From Pseudomonadota bacterium (GTDB taxonomy: Bacteria > Pseudomonadota > Gammaproteobacteria > Steroidobacterales > Steroidobacteraceae): a stretch of DNA of 64,000 nucleotides. Both the position numbers and the translations under genes were made by a program. Numbering within the stretch: position 1 is the first letter of the stretch; the number at the start of each line of letters is the position of its first letter. The notes under the pieces were generated by a model that was not told the DNA's origin, ran no database searches, and saw only the letters and a program-made list of their open reading frames with translations. The DNA lies in contig JAKBBE010000002.1 in NCBI GenBank assembly GCA_021826035.1, positions 25,519 to 89,518 on the forward strand, written 5' to 3'. This document shows positions 12,791 through 25,464 of the stretch, piece by piece.

Positions 12791-13534
12791 ATGTCGGCCA
12801 AGAAACCCGCGCCCAAAACTGCGAAGGGTAAGAAGGCCGCGCCGGCGAAATCCGCGGTGAAGAAGTCCGTCACGGCCAAGCGGCCGGCCGCGCACAAGAG
12901 CGCGGCCCGTGCTGCTGCGCACAAGAGCGCGGCGGTCAAAAGCACCGCCCATCCGCGCCACGCGGAAACGCCCGGGACTGAGACGACTGCCGAGCGGATG
13001 CATGCGCCCGTCGCGCCCCCCCACCTGCCGCCGGTGCGCGAACGTATCGTGCACGTGAGCGACGCCGAGGAAGGCGAGTCGGCCGAGCCGGGCAGCCTGC
13101 TCGCAGGCCCCCGCAACGTTCAGCCGTACATTCCAAAGCGCGGCGAACAGTACATGAGCAAGGAGCAGCTCGAGCACTTTCGCAACATCCTCAACAGCTG
13201 GAAGCGCGACCTGATGGTCGAGGTCGACCGCACGGTCTCGCACATGAAGGATGAGGCGGCGAACTTCCCCGACCCCTCCGACCGTGCGACCCAGGAAGAG
13301 GAATTCAGCCTGGAGCTGCGCACCCGGGACCGCGAACGCAAGCTGATCCGCAAGATCGACGAGGCGTTGAAGCGCATCGAAGACGGCAGCTACGGCTACT
13401 GTCTCGAGACCGGCGAGGAGATCGGCATCAAGCGTCTGGAGGCCCGTCCCGTGGCCACCTTGAGCATCGAGGCCCAGGAGCGGCGCGAGCGGCGCGAGAA
13501 GCAATACGGCGATCGCGACGACCGCTACCGCTGA
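12791..13534 (+). CDS. dksA: DksA-type RNA polymerase-binding factor with long basic N-terminal tail
   Basis: This 247-residue protein has a C-terminal DksA domain: the coiled-coil part (EQLEHFRNILNSWKRDLMVEV..DRATQEEEF) is followed by EDGSYGYCLETGEEIGIKRLEARP and ATLSIEAQERRE. DksA binds the secondary channel of RNA polymerase and acts with ppGpp. Of the four zinc cysteines only the first remains (CLET and SIEA instead of CxxC and CxxC), a zinc-independent form known in other proteobacteria. The first 110 residues are a Lys/Ala-rich tail and linker, about 90 more than in E. coli. An AGGAGC site precedes ATG 12791. Confidence 0.93.
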   Translation: MSAKKPAPKTAKGKKAAPAKSAVKKSVTAKRPAAHKSAARAAAHKSAAVKSTAHPRHAETPGTETTAERMHAPVAPPHLPPVRERIVHVSDAEEGESAEPGSLLAGPRNVQPYIPKRGEQYMSKEQLEHFRNILNSWKRDLMVEVDRTVSHMKDEAANFPDPSDRATQEEEFSLELRTRDRERKLIRKIDEALKRIEDGSYGYCLETGEEIGIKRLEARPVATLSIEAQERRERREKQYGDRDDRYR

Positions 13535-13535
13535 T

Positions 13536-14438
13536 CTGAGCGCGGCGGCCGGCTACGTCGGCCGCTTCGCCCCCTCCCCCACCGGCGCGCTGCACCTGGG
13601 GTCGCTGTTGGCGGCCGTGGGCAGCTTTGTCGACGCCCGCCACCATGGCGGCCGCTGGCGGGTGCGTATCGAGGACATCGATCCGCGCTGCGTTCCCGGC
13701 AGTGCCGATCAGATCCTGCGGACCCTCGAGGCGTTCGGCCTCGAATGGGATGGCCCCGTAGAGGTGCAAAGCCAACGCACCGAGTCGTACCGGGCCGCGC
13801 TCGAGCAGCTGCGCGCCGCGGGCGCCACCTTCGAGTGCACCTGCTCGCGCAGCGAGCTGGCCGCGTACGGGGCGCTCACCAGCCGCTACCCCGGTCTGTG
13901 CCGCAGCGGACCGCGGCGCGACGGCCCGAGCGCCACGCGCCTGCGCATCGAGGCGCTGCGCATCTTCACGTTCGAGGATCGCTTCCAGGGCCCCTTCAGC
14001 TGCCCGGCGGGCAGCCTCGGCGATGTGGTCGTGCGCCGCCGCGACGGCGTGTTCGCCTACCAGCTCGCCGTCGTCGTCGATGATGCGCTGCAGGGCATCA
14101 CCGACGTGGTGCGCGGCGCGGATCTGCTCGAGAGCACCGGCTGGCAGATCGCGCTGCAGGAGGCACTGCGGCTGGCGCGACCGCGCTACGGGCACCTGCC
14201 GCTGCTCACCGAGCCCGGCGGGGCGAAGCTCGCCAAGCGCCACCACGCGGTGCCCCTCGACGCCCACCGCGCGAGCGCCGAACTGTTGGCGGTGCTGCGG
14301 CTGCTCGGCCAGGCGCCCCCGGCCGAACTCGATGGCGCCGCACCATCGGTCGTGCTCGCCTGGGCGAGCGCGCACTGGCGGCCCGCGGCCTTCCACGGCC
14401 GGCGGGAGATTGCGTTGGCGCGCCGCACAGGCTCCTGA
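13536..14438 (+). CDS. gluQ: Glutamyl-queuosine tRNA(Asp) synthetase
   Basis: This GluRS-like enzyme without anticodon-binding domain attaches glutamate to queuosine at position 34 of tRNA-Asp. It shows GRFAPSPTGALHLGSL (HIGH-type motif HLGS), RIEDIDPRC, the zinc-site region CTCSRSEL and GLCRSG, and EPGGAKLAKRHHA in place of KMSKS. No ATG, GTG or TTG lies between the preceding in-frame stop and the HIGH motif; the first plausible start is a CTG at 13536, two bases after the dksA stop. The next GTG at 13608 would delete the active-site motif. The 300-residue length fits the family. Coupled to dksA as in many gammaproteobacteria. Confidence 0.9.
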   Translation: MSAAAGYVGRFAPSPTGALHLGSLLAAVGSFVDARHHGGRWRVRIEDIDPRCVPGSADQILRTLEAFGLEWDGPVEVQSQRTESYRAALEQLRAAGATFECTCSRSELAAYGALTSRYPGLCRSGPRRDGPSATRLRIEALRIFTFEDRFQGPFSCPAGSLGDVVVRRRDGVFAYQLAVVVDDALQGITDVVRGADLLESTGWQIALQEALRLARPRYGHLPLLTEPGGAKLAKRHHAVPLDAHRASAELLAVLRLLGQAPPAELDGAAPSVVLAWASAHWRPAAFHGRREIALARRTGS

Positions 14439-14442
14439 AACG

Positions 14443-14478
14443 ACACGGGGCCCGCGCCTTACGACGCGGGCCCCGTGT
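14443..14478. terminator. Hairpin between gluQ and pnp
   Basis: A perfect 14-bp GC-rich inverted repeat (14443-14456 with 14465-14478, 8-base loop) lies between convergent gluQ and pnp, with no T run. Likely a shared 3' boundary. Confidence 0.75.
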
Positions 14479-14501
14479 ACAGGCTCGTCTGCGCGCGTGC
14501 G

Positions 14502-16586
14502 TTACGCGACGTCGACGTCGCGCATCGAGAGGCGGATGCGCCCCTGACGGTCGACTTCGAGCACCTTCACGCGGATCACGTCGCCTTCCTTGAGCTTGTC
14601 GCTGACCCGCTCGACGCGCTCGTTGGAGATCTGCGAGATGTGCACCAGACCGTCGCGGCCCGGCAGGATGGTGACGAATGCGCCGAAGTCCATCAGGCGC
14701 GCCACCTTGCCCTCGTAGATGCGCCCGACTTCCACATCGGCGGTGATCAGCTCGATGCGCCGCTGGGCCTCGCGGCCGGCGGTGCCGTTGACCGAGGCGA
14801 TCTTCACCGTGCCGTCGCTCTCGATGTCGATGGTGGTGCCGGTCTCCTCGGTGATCTGACGGATCACCGCACCGCCCTTGCCGATCACATCGCGGATCTT
14901 CTCCGGATCGATCTTCAGGGTGATGATCGAGGGCGCCCACTCGGACATGTTGGCCCGCGGGGTGCTGATGACCTTGTTCATCTGCTCGAGGATGTGCAGC
15001 CGGCCCTCGCGGGCCTGGGCGAGTGCCACCTTCATGATCTCGGGCGTGACGCCCTCGACCTTGATGTCCATCTGCAGCGCGGTCACACCGTCTTTGGTGC
15101 CGGCCACCTTGAAATCCATGTCGCCGAGATGATCCTCGTCGCCGAGGATGTCGGTGAGCACCTTGAAGCGGCCGCCCTCGAGCACCAGGCCCATCGCGAC
15201 ACCGGCCACCGGCGCCTTGATCGGCACGCCGGCATCCATCATCGCGAGCGAGGAGCCGCACACGCTCGCCATCGAGCTCGAGCCATTCGACTCCAGGATC
15301 TCCGAGACGACGCGGATCACGTACGGGAATTTGGCCATGTCGGGCATGACCGCGTTCACGCCGCGGCGGGCCAGGTTGCCGTGGCCGATCTCGCGGCGCT
15401 TCGGGGAGCCCATCATGCCGGTCTCACCGACCGAGAACGGCGGGAAGTTGTAGTGCAGCATGAACGGTTCGCGCCGCTCGCCCTCGAGCGCATCGATGAT
15501 CTGCGAATCGCGGGTGGTGCCGAGCGTCGTGACCACGAGCGCCTGCGTCTCACCGCGGGTGAACAGCGCCGAGCCGTGGGTGCGCGGCAGTACGCCGACC
15601 TTGACGGTGATCGGACGCACCGTGACGCAGTCGCGCCCGTCGATGCGCGGCTCCCCGTTGAGGATGCGCTGGCGCACGATGTCGCTTTCGAGCTTGAACA
15701 GCGCGGTGTCGACCGGATCGACACTCCACTGCGCGCCCTCGCCTTCGGTGAGCGCGGCGATCGTCTCGCGCTTGATCTCCCCGATGCGGGTGTAGCGCTG
15801 CTGCTTCTCGGTGATGGTATAGGCCTGGGCGAGCGCATCGCGGGCCTTGGCGGCGACGGCAGCGGCGAGCTCGGCGCTCTCGGCCGGTGCCTGCCACTCC
15901 CAGCGCGGCTTGCCGGCCTCGCGGGCGAGCTCACGGATCGCGCCGATCGCGGTCTGCATCTGCTGGTGGCCGAACACCACCGCGCCGAGCATCTGCTCCT
16001 CGGTGAGGCCCTTGGCCTCGGACTCGACCATCAGCACGCCCTTCTCGGTGCCGGCGACCACCAGGTGCAGCTGCGACTCGGCGAGCTCGGCGAGCGTCGG
16101 GTTGAGCACGTACGCGCCATTCTTCCAGCCGACGCGCGCGGCGCCGACCGGACCGTTGAACGGAATGCCCGAGAGCGCAAGCGCCGCGGACGCCCCGAGC
16201 AGCGAGGCAATGTCCGGATCGATCTGCGGGTCGAGCGAGACCACCGTCGCCACGACCTGCACGTCGTTGAAGAACCCATCCGGGAACAGCGGACGGATCG
16301 GGCGGTCGATCAGACGCGAGGTCAGCGTCTCTTTCTCGCTCGGCCGACCCTCACGCTTGAAGAACCCGCCCGGGATGCGCCCGGCGGCGTAGGTCTTCTC
16401 CACGTAGTTGACGGTGAGGGGCAGGAAATCGCGGCCCGCGGCCGGCGACTTCTGCGCACACACTGTGACCAACACCACCGTGTCGCCCATGGAGACGCGC
16501 ACCGCACCGTTGGCCTGACGGGCCAGTTCGCCGGTGTCCAGCGTGACCGTATGGGAGCCGTATTGAAATGACTTGCTGACGCTCAA
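14502..16586 (-). CDS. pnp: Polyribonucleotide nucleotidyltransferase
   Basis: This 694-residue exoribonuclease degrades RNA by phosphorolysis in the degradosome. It has two RNase PH domains ([18 protein letters not shown]; second core NFPPFSVGE and [14 protein letters not shown]), a KH domain ([21 protein letters not shown]) and an S1 domain ([19 protein letters not shown]). I place the start at a TTG at 16586 because GAGGA lies seven bases upstream and the protein then begins SVSKSFQYG like other PNPases; an upstream TTG at 16607 has no site. Follows rpsO across a terminator. Confidence 0.96.
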   Translation of the reverse strand: MSVSKSFQYGSHTVTLDTGELARQANGAVRVSMGDTVVLVTVCAQKSPAAGRDFLPLTVNYVEKTYAAGRIPGGFFKREGRPSEKETLTSRLIDRPIRPLFPDGFFNDVQVVATVVSLDPQIDPDIASLLGASAALALSGIPFNGPVGAARVGWKNGAYVLNPTLAELAESQLHLVVAGTEKGVLMVESEAKGLTEEQMLGAVVFGHQQMQTAIGAIRELAREAGKPRWEWQAPAESAELAAAVAAKARDALAQAYTITEKQQRYTRIGEIKRETIAALTEGEGAQWSVDPVDTALFKLESDIVRQRILNGEPRIDGRDCVTVRPITVKVGVLPRTHGSALFTRGETQALVVTTLGTTRDSQIIDALEGERREPFMLHYNFPPFSVGETGMMGSPKRREIGHGNLARRGVNAVMPDMAKFPYVIRVVSEILESNGSSSMASVCGSSLAMMDAGVPIKAPVAGVAMGLVLEGGRFKVLTDILGDEDHLGDMDFKVAGTKDGVTALQMDIKVEGVTPEIMKVALAQAREGRLHILEQMNKVISTPRANMSEWAPSIITLKIDPEKIRDVIGKGGAVIRQITEETGTTIDIESDGTVKIASVNGTAGREAQRRIELITADVEVGRIYEGKVARLMDFGAFVTILPGRDGLVHISQISNERVERVSDKLKEGDVIRVKVLEVDRQGRIRLSMRDVDVA

Positions 16587-16631
16587 GGTCCAGTCCTCGA
16601 ATTGCAAAAAGGTTCAGCGGCAAACACCAGG

Positions 16632-16668
16632 TACAAAAATAACGAAGGGCCGCAGTGTTTGCGGCCCT
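16632..16668 (-). terminator. Intrinsic terminator after rpsO
   Basis: On the minus strand an 8-bp stem (16661-16668 with 16646-16653, 7-base loop) is followed by a T-rich tract (complement of 16632-16645). It lies between rpsO and pnp, where E. coli also has a partial terminator plus RNase III processing, so some read-through into pnp is expected. Confidence 0.8.
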
Positions 16669-16680
16669 CCTGGTGTTCGT

Positions 16681-16950
16681 TCAGCGGCGCAGTCCCAGAC
16701 GCTCGACCAATTCCTGATAGGTCTGCGGCTGAGTCGCCTTGAGGTAATCGAGGAGTTTGCGGCGCTGATTGACGAGCTTCACCAAACCGCGCCGTGAGGC
16801 GTGATCGCCCTTGTGCGCGCTGAAGTGCTCGCCCAGGCCATTGATGCGCTCGGAGAGCAGCGCAACCTGAACCTCGGGGGATCCGGTATCCGCAGGTCCG
16901 CGCTGGTATTGCGTCAGAATCCCGCTCTTTTTCTCGCTGGTTAAAGCCAT
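16681..16950 (-). CDS. rpsO: 30S ribosomal protein S15
   Basis: This 89-residue protein matches S15 over its full usual length ([43 protein letters not shown]). S15 binds 16S rRNA helices 20-22 early in 30S assembly. It is part of the conserved run rimP-nusA-infB-rbfA-truB-rpsO-pnp, here interrupted by a small lipoprotein gene on the opposite strand between truB and rpsO. Confidence 0.98.
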   Translation of the reverse strand: MALTSEKKSGILTQYQRGPADTGSPEVQVALLSERINGLGEHFSAHKGDHASRRGLVKLVNQRRKLLDYLKATQPQTYQELVERLGLRR

Positions 16951-17058
16951 TGCACGACGGTCCTAAGTAACTGTATTAGATGCCCGTTTAAGGAAGCCCG
17001 CAATTTTACCTGTGGAGGGGCCTTCGCCACAAGGTCGGCGCTGCGATATGCTCGCGCC

Positions 17059-17316
17059 ATGAAGATTCGACCGCTTTTGCCCATCGTCCTCGCCGGCGCG
17101 GTGCTGCTCGGCGGCTGCGCGGGCGGACCGGCGCCGAAGGGCACCGCCACCGCCGCGGCGGGCGCCTGCGGGCAGGCCGCACACCCGCCCGGATCGCCGT
17201 CCTGCTCGCCGTTCACCCGTCGCTACAGCGGCCAGCAGCTGCGCCAGACCGGGCATACGAATGCCGCACGCGCGCTCTCGGCCCTCGATCCGGCCGTGAC
17301 GACCCAGGGGCCCTGA
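17059..17316 (+). CDS. Small predicted lipoprotein
   Basis: This 85-residue product has a clean lipoprotein signal (MKIRPLLPIVLAGAVLLGGC, lipobox LGGC with Cys20). The mature part is short and Ala/Gly/Pro-rich with two further cysteines that could form a disulfide, and ends in SALDPAVTTQGP. No domain is recognised. It sits on the plus strand between rpsO and truB, which are on the minus strand, so it is an insertion in an otherwise conserved operon order. Confidence 0.7.
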   Translation: MKIRPLLPIVLAGAVLLGGCAGGPAPKGTATAAAGACGQAAHPPGSPSCSPFTRRYSGQQLRQTGHTNAARALSALDPAVTTQGP

Positions 17317-17357
17317 GGCCGCCGCGCACCGCAGCGCCTGCCGGGCCGTCGAGGTCC

Positions 17358-18248
17358 TCAGGCCGGCGGCGTCCCGGTGAGCGCCAGCAGACGGCGCGGC
17401 TGCACCGTGCCGCTCGCCAGCTCCCCGAGCCCCATGAAGGCGCCGTGCTCATCGTACAGACGCGCCTTGCCGGTGGCCGCGACGCTCACCGGCACCGCCT
17501 GTCCGTGGCGCACCCGATCGGCCTGCGCCGCATCGAGGGTGACCCCCGGCAGGTGCCCGAGCGGCCGGTCGGGCGCCAGCAGCCCGTCCGCCCGCGCATC
17601 GGCGCCGGCGGCCTCGAGAGCCTCCAGCGTGTGCATCGGTTCGCACTCGAAGGGCGCCACCCACTCGCGCCGCAGCAGCACCACGTGGCCGCAGGTGCCG
17701 AGCGCAGCGGCAATGTCCTCGGCGAGCACGCGCACGTAGGTGCCCTTGGAGCACTCCACGGTCAGTTCCAGCCGCTGCGCCCCGGCCTCGAGCAGCGTCA
17801 GGGCATAGATTTCGATGGGGCGCGCCTCGCGCTCGACGGACACCCCGGCGCGGGCGAGTTCGTACAGCGGCCGCCCGTCGCGCTTCAGCGCCGAGTACAT
17901 CGGGGGGACCTGTCGCTGCGCGCCGCGCCGCCCGGCGAGTGCCGCCTCGAGCGTCCCGGGGTCGAGCGGCGGCACCGCCGCCCGCTCGATCACCTCGCCT
18001 TCCACATCGCCGGTGGCCGTGCGCGCCCCGAGGGCGATGGCGAAGCGGTAGCGCTTGCGGCTCGAGAGGATCTCCCCGGCGATCTTGGTCGCCTCGTCCA
18101 AGCAGATCGGCAGCATCCCGGTGGCGAGCGGATCGAGGCTGCCGGCATGACCGGCCTTGGCCGCCCCGTAGAGCCGCCGAACGCGCTGCAGCGCCGCATT
18201 CGACGAGAGCCCCAGGGGCTTGTCGAGAAGCACGATCCCGCTCGGCAT
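17358..18248 (-). CDS. truB: tRNA pseudouridine(55) synthase
   Basis: This 296-residue protein makes pseudouridine 55 in the T loop of tRNAs. It begins PSGIVLLDKPLGLSSN, has AGHAGSLDPLATGMLPI with the catalytic Asp, then YSALKRDGRPLYELARAG and SKGTYVRVLAEDI. The C terminus has a PUA-like tail. The ATG at 18248, five bases after the rbfA stop, is chosen over an upstream GTG at 18278 because it gives the standard N terminus. Confidence 0.96.
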   Translation of the reverse strand: MPSGIVLLDKPLGLSSNAALQRVRRLYGAAKAGHAGSLDPLATGMLPICLDEATKIAGEILSSRKRYRFAIALGARTATGDVEGEVIERAAVPPLDPGTLEAALAGRRGAQRQVPPMYSALKRDGRPLYELARAGVSVEREARPIEIYALTLLEAGAQRLELTVECSKGTYVRVLAEDIAAALGTCGHVVLLRREWVAPFECEPMHTLEALEAAGADARADGLLAPDRPLGHLPGVTLDAAQADRVRHGQAVPVSVAATGKARLYDEHGAFMGLGELASGTVQPRRLLALTGTPPA

Positions 18249-18252
18249 CGGC

Positions 18253-18617
18253 TCAGTGCTTGGCCTGGTCGTCGGCACGCGCCCGGGCGATCAGCCCGCT
18301 CAGCTGCGCGGCCTTCTCGGCGGTGTCATCGAGCAGAAATTCCAACCGCGGTGCATGGCGCAGGCCGAGCTCGCGCCCGACCTGCCCGCGCAGAAAACCT
18401 CCGGCGTGCATCAGCCCGCGCAGCACCTCCTCGGCCGGGTGCTGCGAGGCGAACGGCGCGACGTAGATGCGCGCCACGCTCATGTCGGGCAGCAACCGCA
18501 CCGCGGTGACCGTGACGCTACCGACGCGCGGGTCCTTGACCTCGCGCGCGATCAGCGCCGCCAGCACGCGCTGCAGCTGCGACTCGATTCGGCGGACTCT
18601 GGGACTGGCCGAGCTCA

Positions 18618-18618
<1 letters not shown>
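18253..18618 (-). CDS. rbfA: Ribosome-binding factor A
   Basis: This 121-residue KH-like 30S maturation factor shows VRRIESQLQRVLAALIAREVKDPRVGSV and a central MSVARIYVAPF. It helps 5'-end processing of 16S rRNA and cold adaptation. Its ATG overlaps the TAA of infB, consistent with translational coupling, and truB follows after five bases. Confidence 0.95.
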
Positions 18619-21221
<2,603 letters not shown>

Positions 21222-21240
21222 ACGTCTTGCACTCCCCCGG

Positions 21241-22737
21241 TCATTGACCGGGCGCGAACCAGTGAGCCCGCGCAGTCATGATGAGCTTGCCCGCCTCTTC
21301 CGGCGTCATGCCCTCGATATCGTTCAAATCGTCGATCGACTGCTCGGCGAGCTCCTCGCGCGTGCGCACCCCGCGGCGCGCCAGCGCCAGCGCGAGCTCC
21401 GGGCTCATGCCCTGCAGTCGCAGCAGATCGTCCGCCGGCATCGCCTGTTCGAGCGACTCCTCGCTCGCGATCGCCTGGGTGAGCAGCACGTCGCGAGCGC
21501 GATTGCGCAGCTCCTTGACGATCTGCTCGTCGAACTCGGCGATTCCGGCGAGCTCGCCCTGCGGCACGTAGGCGATCTCCTCGATGGTGGAGAATCCCTC
21601 CTGGGCGAGGATGGTGGCGACGTCCTCGTCGACGTCGAGCTGTTTCATGAACAGCTGCACCAGCGTCTTTGACTCCGAGTCGCTCTTCGCCTCGGCGTCC
21701 GACTCGGTCATCACATTCAGCTCCCAGCCACTCAGCTGGCTGGCCAAGCGGATGTTCTGTCCGCCGCGGCCGATCGCCTGGGACAGCTTGTCCTCGGCCA
21801 CCGCGACATCCATGCTGTGCGAGTCCTCATCGACCACGATCGAGAGCACTTCGGCCGGCGACATGGCGTTGATCACGAACTGTGCCGGGTTCTCATCGAA
21901 CGGAATGATGTCGACGCGCTCCCCGGCGATCTCGTTCGAGACGGCCTGGACGCGCGAGCCGCGCATGCCGACGCACGCGCCCACCGGATCGATGCGCGGA
22001 TCGTTGCTGCGCACGGCGATCTTGGCGCGCACGCCCGCATCGCGGGCCGCCCCGAGAATCTGGATCAGGCCCTGCCCGACCTCGGGCACTTCGAGTTTGA
22101 ACAGCTCGATCAGGAACTCCGGGGCGGTGCGGCTGAGAAACAGCTGCGGGCCACGGACCTCCGAGCGCACCTCGCGCAGGAACGCCTTGATGCGATCCTG
22201 CGCCTTGACCTGCTCGCGCGGGATCATGTCGGTGCGCTGCACGAACCCCTCGGCGTTCGAACCGAGGTCGATGAAAATGCCGTTGCGATCGACGCGCTTG
22301 ACCACACCGCTGACCAGCGTGCCGACGCGATCGCGGTAGGCATCGACCACCTGCTGGCGCTCGGCCTCGCGCACCTTCTGCACGATGACCTGCTTGGCCT
22401 GCTGGGCGGCGATGCGCCCGAAGGTGACCGACTCGATCGGCTCCTCGACGTACCCGTCGACGGTCGCATTCGGGTTCATGTCGAGCGCATCCTCCAGGCG
22501 CAGTTCGCGCTCCGGGGCCTGCAGCTCGGTGGAGTCATCGGCGAACACCTTCCAGCGCCGGAACGTCTCGTAATCCCCGCTGCGCCGATCGATGGCGACG
22601 CGCGCGTCCCACTCCTCGCCATGCTTGCGGCGCGTGGCGGCGGCGAGCGCTGCCTCGAGCGCCTCGAAAATCACTTCTTTGTCGACGCCCTTCTCATTCG
22701 AGACGGCATCGACAACCATCAGGATTTCCTTGTTCAC
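21241..22737 (-). CDS. nusA: Transcription termination/antitermination factor NusA
   Basis: The protein has 498 residues with the N-terminal RNA-polymerase binding domain ([27 protein letters not shown]), S1, KH1/KH2 ([20 protein letters not shown] and [18 protein letters not shown]) and two C-terminal acidic repeats (about residues 365-498), the gammaproteobacterial full-length form. It modulates pausing, termination and antitermination. It is in an operon with rimP, whose leader contains two intrinsic terminators that NusA could influence. Confidence 0.97.
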   Translation of the reverse strand: MNKEILMVVDAVSNEKGVDKEVIFEALEAALAAATRRKHGEEWDARVAIDRRSGDYETFRRWKVFADDSTELQAPERELRLEDALDMNPNATVDGYVEEPIESVTFGRIAAQQAKQVIVQKVREAERQQVVDAYRDRVGTLVSGVVKRVDRNGIFIDLGSNAEGFVQRTDMIPREQVKAQDRIKAFLREVRSEVRGPQLFLSRTAPEFLIELFKLEVPEVGQGLIQILGAARDAGVRAKIAVRSNDPRIDPVGACVGMRGSRVQAVSNEIAGERVDIIPFDENPAQFVINAMSPAEVLSIVVDEDSHSMDVAVAEDKLSQAIGRGGQNIRLASQLSGWELNVMTESDAEAKSDSESKTLVQLFMKQLDVDEDVATILAQEGFSTIEEIAYVPQGELAGIAEFDEQIVKELRNRARDVLLTQAIASEESLEQAMPADDLLRLQGMSPELALALARRGVRTREELAEQSIDDLNDIEGMTPEEAGKLIMTARAHWFAPGQ

Positions 22738-22778
22738 TACTGATTACCTCTGCAACTGTCGCCTGCGGCGCACGCCAC

Positions 22779-23231
22779 TCAACCGGCCAATCTCGCCTTG
22801 GCCATCTCGCCGTAACCCACCGTCACCTTCTGCCCGTCGACCTCGAGCTCGATCCCCGACTCGCCCGCCGAGCACAGCGTGCCGGTGTAGCGGCGGCGGC
22901 CCTCGCGCGGCGCGGCAAGCTCGATGAACACCCGCGACCCGGCGAAGCGCTCGAAATGCGCCCGCGTGCGCAGCACCCGGTCGAATCCAGGCGAGGACAC
23001 CTCGAGCGTGTAGGCCGTCGGAATCGGATCCTCGACATCGAGCAGCGCCGAGACCTCGCGGCTGACGCGCTCGCAATCCTCGATACCGACCCCTTCGGGC
23101 CGGTCAATGAACAGCCGCACCGTGGCGCTGGAGCGCCCGGCGCTGTACTCCACGTCCACCAGCTCATAACCGAGCCGCCCCGCCAGGGGCTCAATGAGGG
23201 CGATCAGCCGCTCTCGCAATGTCGCCGCCAT
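22779..23231 (-). CDS. rimP: Ribosome maturation factor RimP
   Basis: This 150-residue protein is needed for late 30S assembly. It shows ERLIALIEPLAGRLGYELVDVEY, RLFIDRPEGVGIEDCERVSREVSALLDVEDPI and LEVSSPGFDRVL, all family hallmarks. ATG 23231 is preceded by GGGGAGAA. It is the first gene of the rimP-nusA-infB-rbfA-truB run; a leader of about 250 bases precedes it. Confidence 0.95.
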   Translation of the reverse strand: MAATLRERLIALIEPLAGRLGYELVDVEYSAGRSSATVRLFIDRPEGVGIEDCERVSREVSALLDVEDPIPTAYTLEVSSPGFDRVLRTRAHFERFAGSRVFIELAAPREGRRRYTGTLCSAGESGIELEVDGQKVTVGYGEMAKARLAG

Positions 23232-23256
23232 CGATTCTCCCCGCCGCCGAGGCGCC

Positions 23257-23284
23257 CATAAACAAAACGGGCCACCCGGCCCGT
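23257..23284 (-). terminator. Leader-proximal intrinsic terminator/attenuator in front of rimP
   Basis: On the minus strand a 7-bp GC stem (23278-23284 with 23267-23273, loop of four) is followed by TTTTGTTTAT. It ends only about 26 bases before the rimP start codon, so it is placed to attenuate rather than end the operon. Confidence 0.65.
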
Positions 23285-23380
23285 CCGGCCGCCGCACCGC
23301 GGCCGCCGCACTCCCCACGGTGCGCACCTCGCGGCGTCGCACCCCGGAATTCGCCGCACGCACTGCGTCGCTTGCCGGCC

Positions 23381-23412
23381 ACCCAAAAACAAAAAGCCCC
23401 TCGGGGGGCTTT
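23381..23412 (-). terminator. Intrinsic terminator in the rimP leader
   Basis: The minus strand reads an 8-bp stem AAAGCCCC/GGGGCTTT (23405-23412 with 23393-23400, four-base loop) followed by TTTTTGTTTTT. No gene precedes it on this strand within 190 bases, so it either ends a short leader RNA or acts as a conditional terminator. Confidence 0.75.
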
Positions 23413-23492
23413 ATCGTGATCACGCTGTCGGAGCACTCGTCCCGAGGGCGCAGCCGCTCCGAATCCCGCGGCCGAGGCCCGCCGGGAAGCGC

Positions 23493-23521
23493 ATTGTACG
23501 CTGAAGCGTTGCCGCCGTGAA
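23493..23521 (-). promoter_or_regulatory. Candidate sigma-70 promoter of rimP-nusA-infB operon
   Basis: TTCACG (complement of 23516-23521) and TACAAT (complement of 23493-23498) are separated by 17 bases. The rest of 23232-23605 holds no gene: it is the rimP leader with two terminator hairpins plus the short upstream region of hslR. Confidence 0.5.
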
Positions 23522-23605
23522 GGTCTTTTCCGTCAAGGTGTTCCGCACCGCCCAGCGCACCGGAAATGCGCCCGCCCGACGCGCCGGCCGCTACCATAGC
23601 GGCCC

Positions 23606-24013
23606 ATGAAGGATCCGGCGATCGGCTCAGGCGGGGGCACTGCGCGCGTGGACCGGTGGCTGTTCGGGGTGCGTCTGTTCAAGTCGCGCTCGCTAGCCAC
23701 CGAGGCCGTCAGCGGGGGCCGCGTGCACGTCAACGGGGCACGCGTGAAGGCCTCGCATGCGGTGCGGCCCGGTGATGTGGTGCGTTTCATGCGCGGGGCG
23801 GTGGAGTTCGACTGCACGGTGCAGGCCATCCCCGAGCGGCGCGGGCCAGCCGCCCAGACCGCGCACTGCTACCTGGAAAGCGAGGCGAGCCAGGCGCGCC
23901 GGGCGGCATTCGCCGAGCGCTCGCGCCTCGCCGCAGCATTCGCGCCCCGGCCCGAGGAGCGGCCCGACAAGCATGCCCGGCGCGAGCTGCGCCGGCTGCG
24001 CGGGCGCGACTGA
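23606..24013 (+). CDS. hslR: S4-domain heat shock protein 15 homologue
   Basis: This 135-residue protein has an S4 RNA-binding domain ([41 protein letters not shown]) and a basic C-terminal tail ([17 protein letters not shown]), the layout of Hsp15. Hsp15 recognises 50S subunits carrying peptidyl-tRNA and helps rescue stalled ribosomes. The ATG at 23606 adds a short Gly-rich N terminus. It is divergent from the rimP leader and upstream of sdaA. Confidence 0.9.
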   Translation: MKDPAIGSGGGTARVDRWLFGVRLFKSRSLATEAVSGGRVHVNGARVKASHAVRPGDVVRFMRGAVEFDCTVQAIPERRGPAAQTAHCYLESEASQARRAAFAERSRLAAAFAPRPEERPDKHARRELRRLRGRD

Positions 24014-24093
24014 ATCGCCCCCGGGGACGAAGCCGGAGCCGAAAGTCCACACAGCGGCGCGGGTTTGAACCTGCGCCTGAAGAGGTTCACTGC

Positions 24094-25458
<1,365 letters not shown>

Positions 25459-25464
25459 GCGCGC

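Noticed and set aside
13608..14438. gluQ starting at the GTG 13608
   Set aside because: This would remove the HIGH-type motif that is present in frame just upstream.
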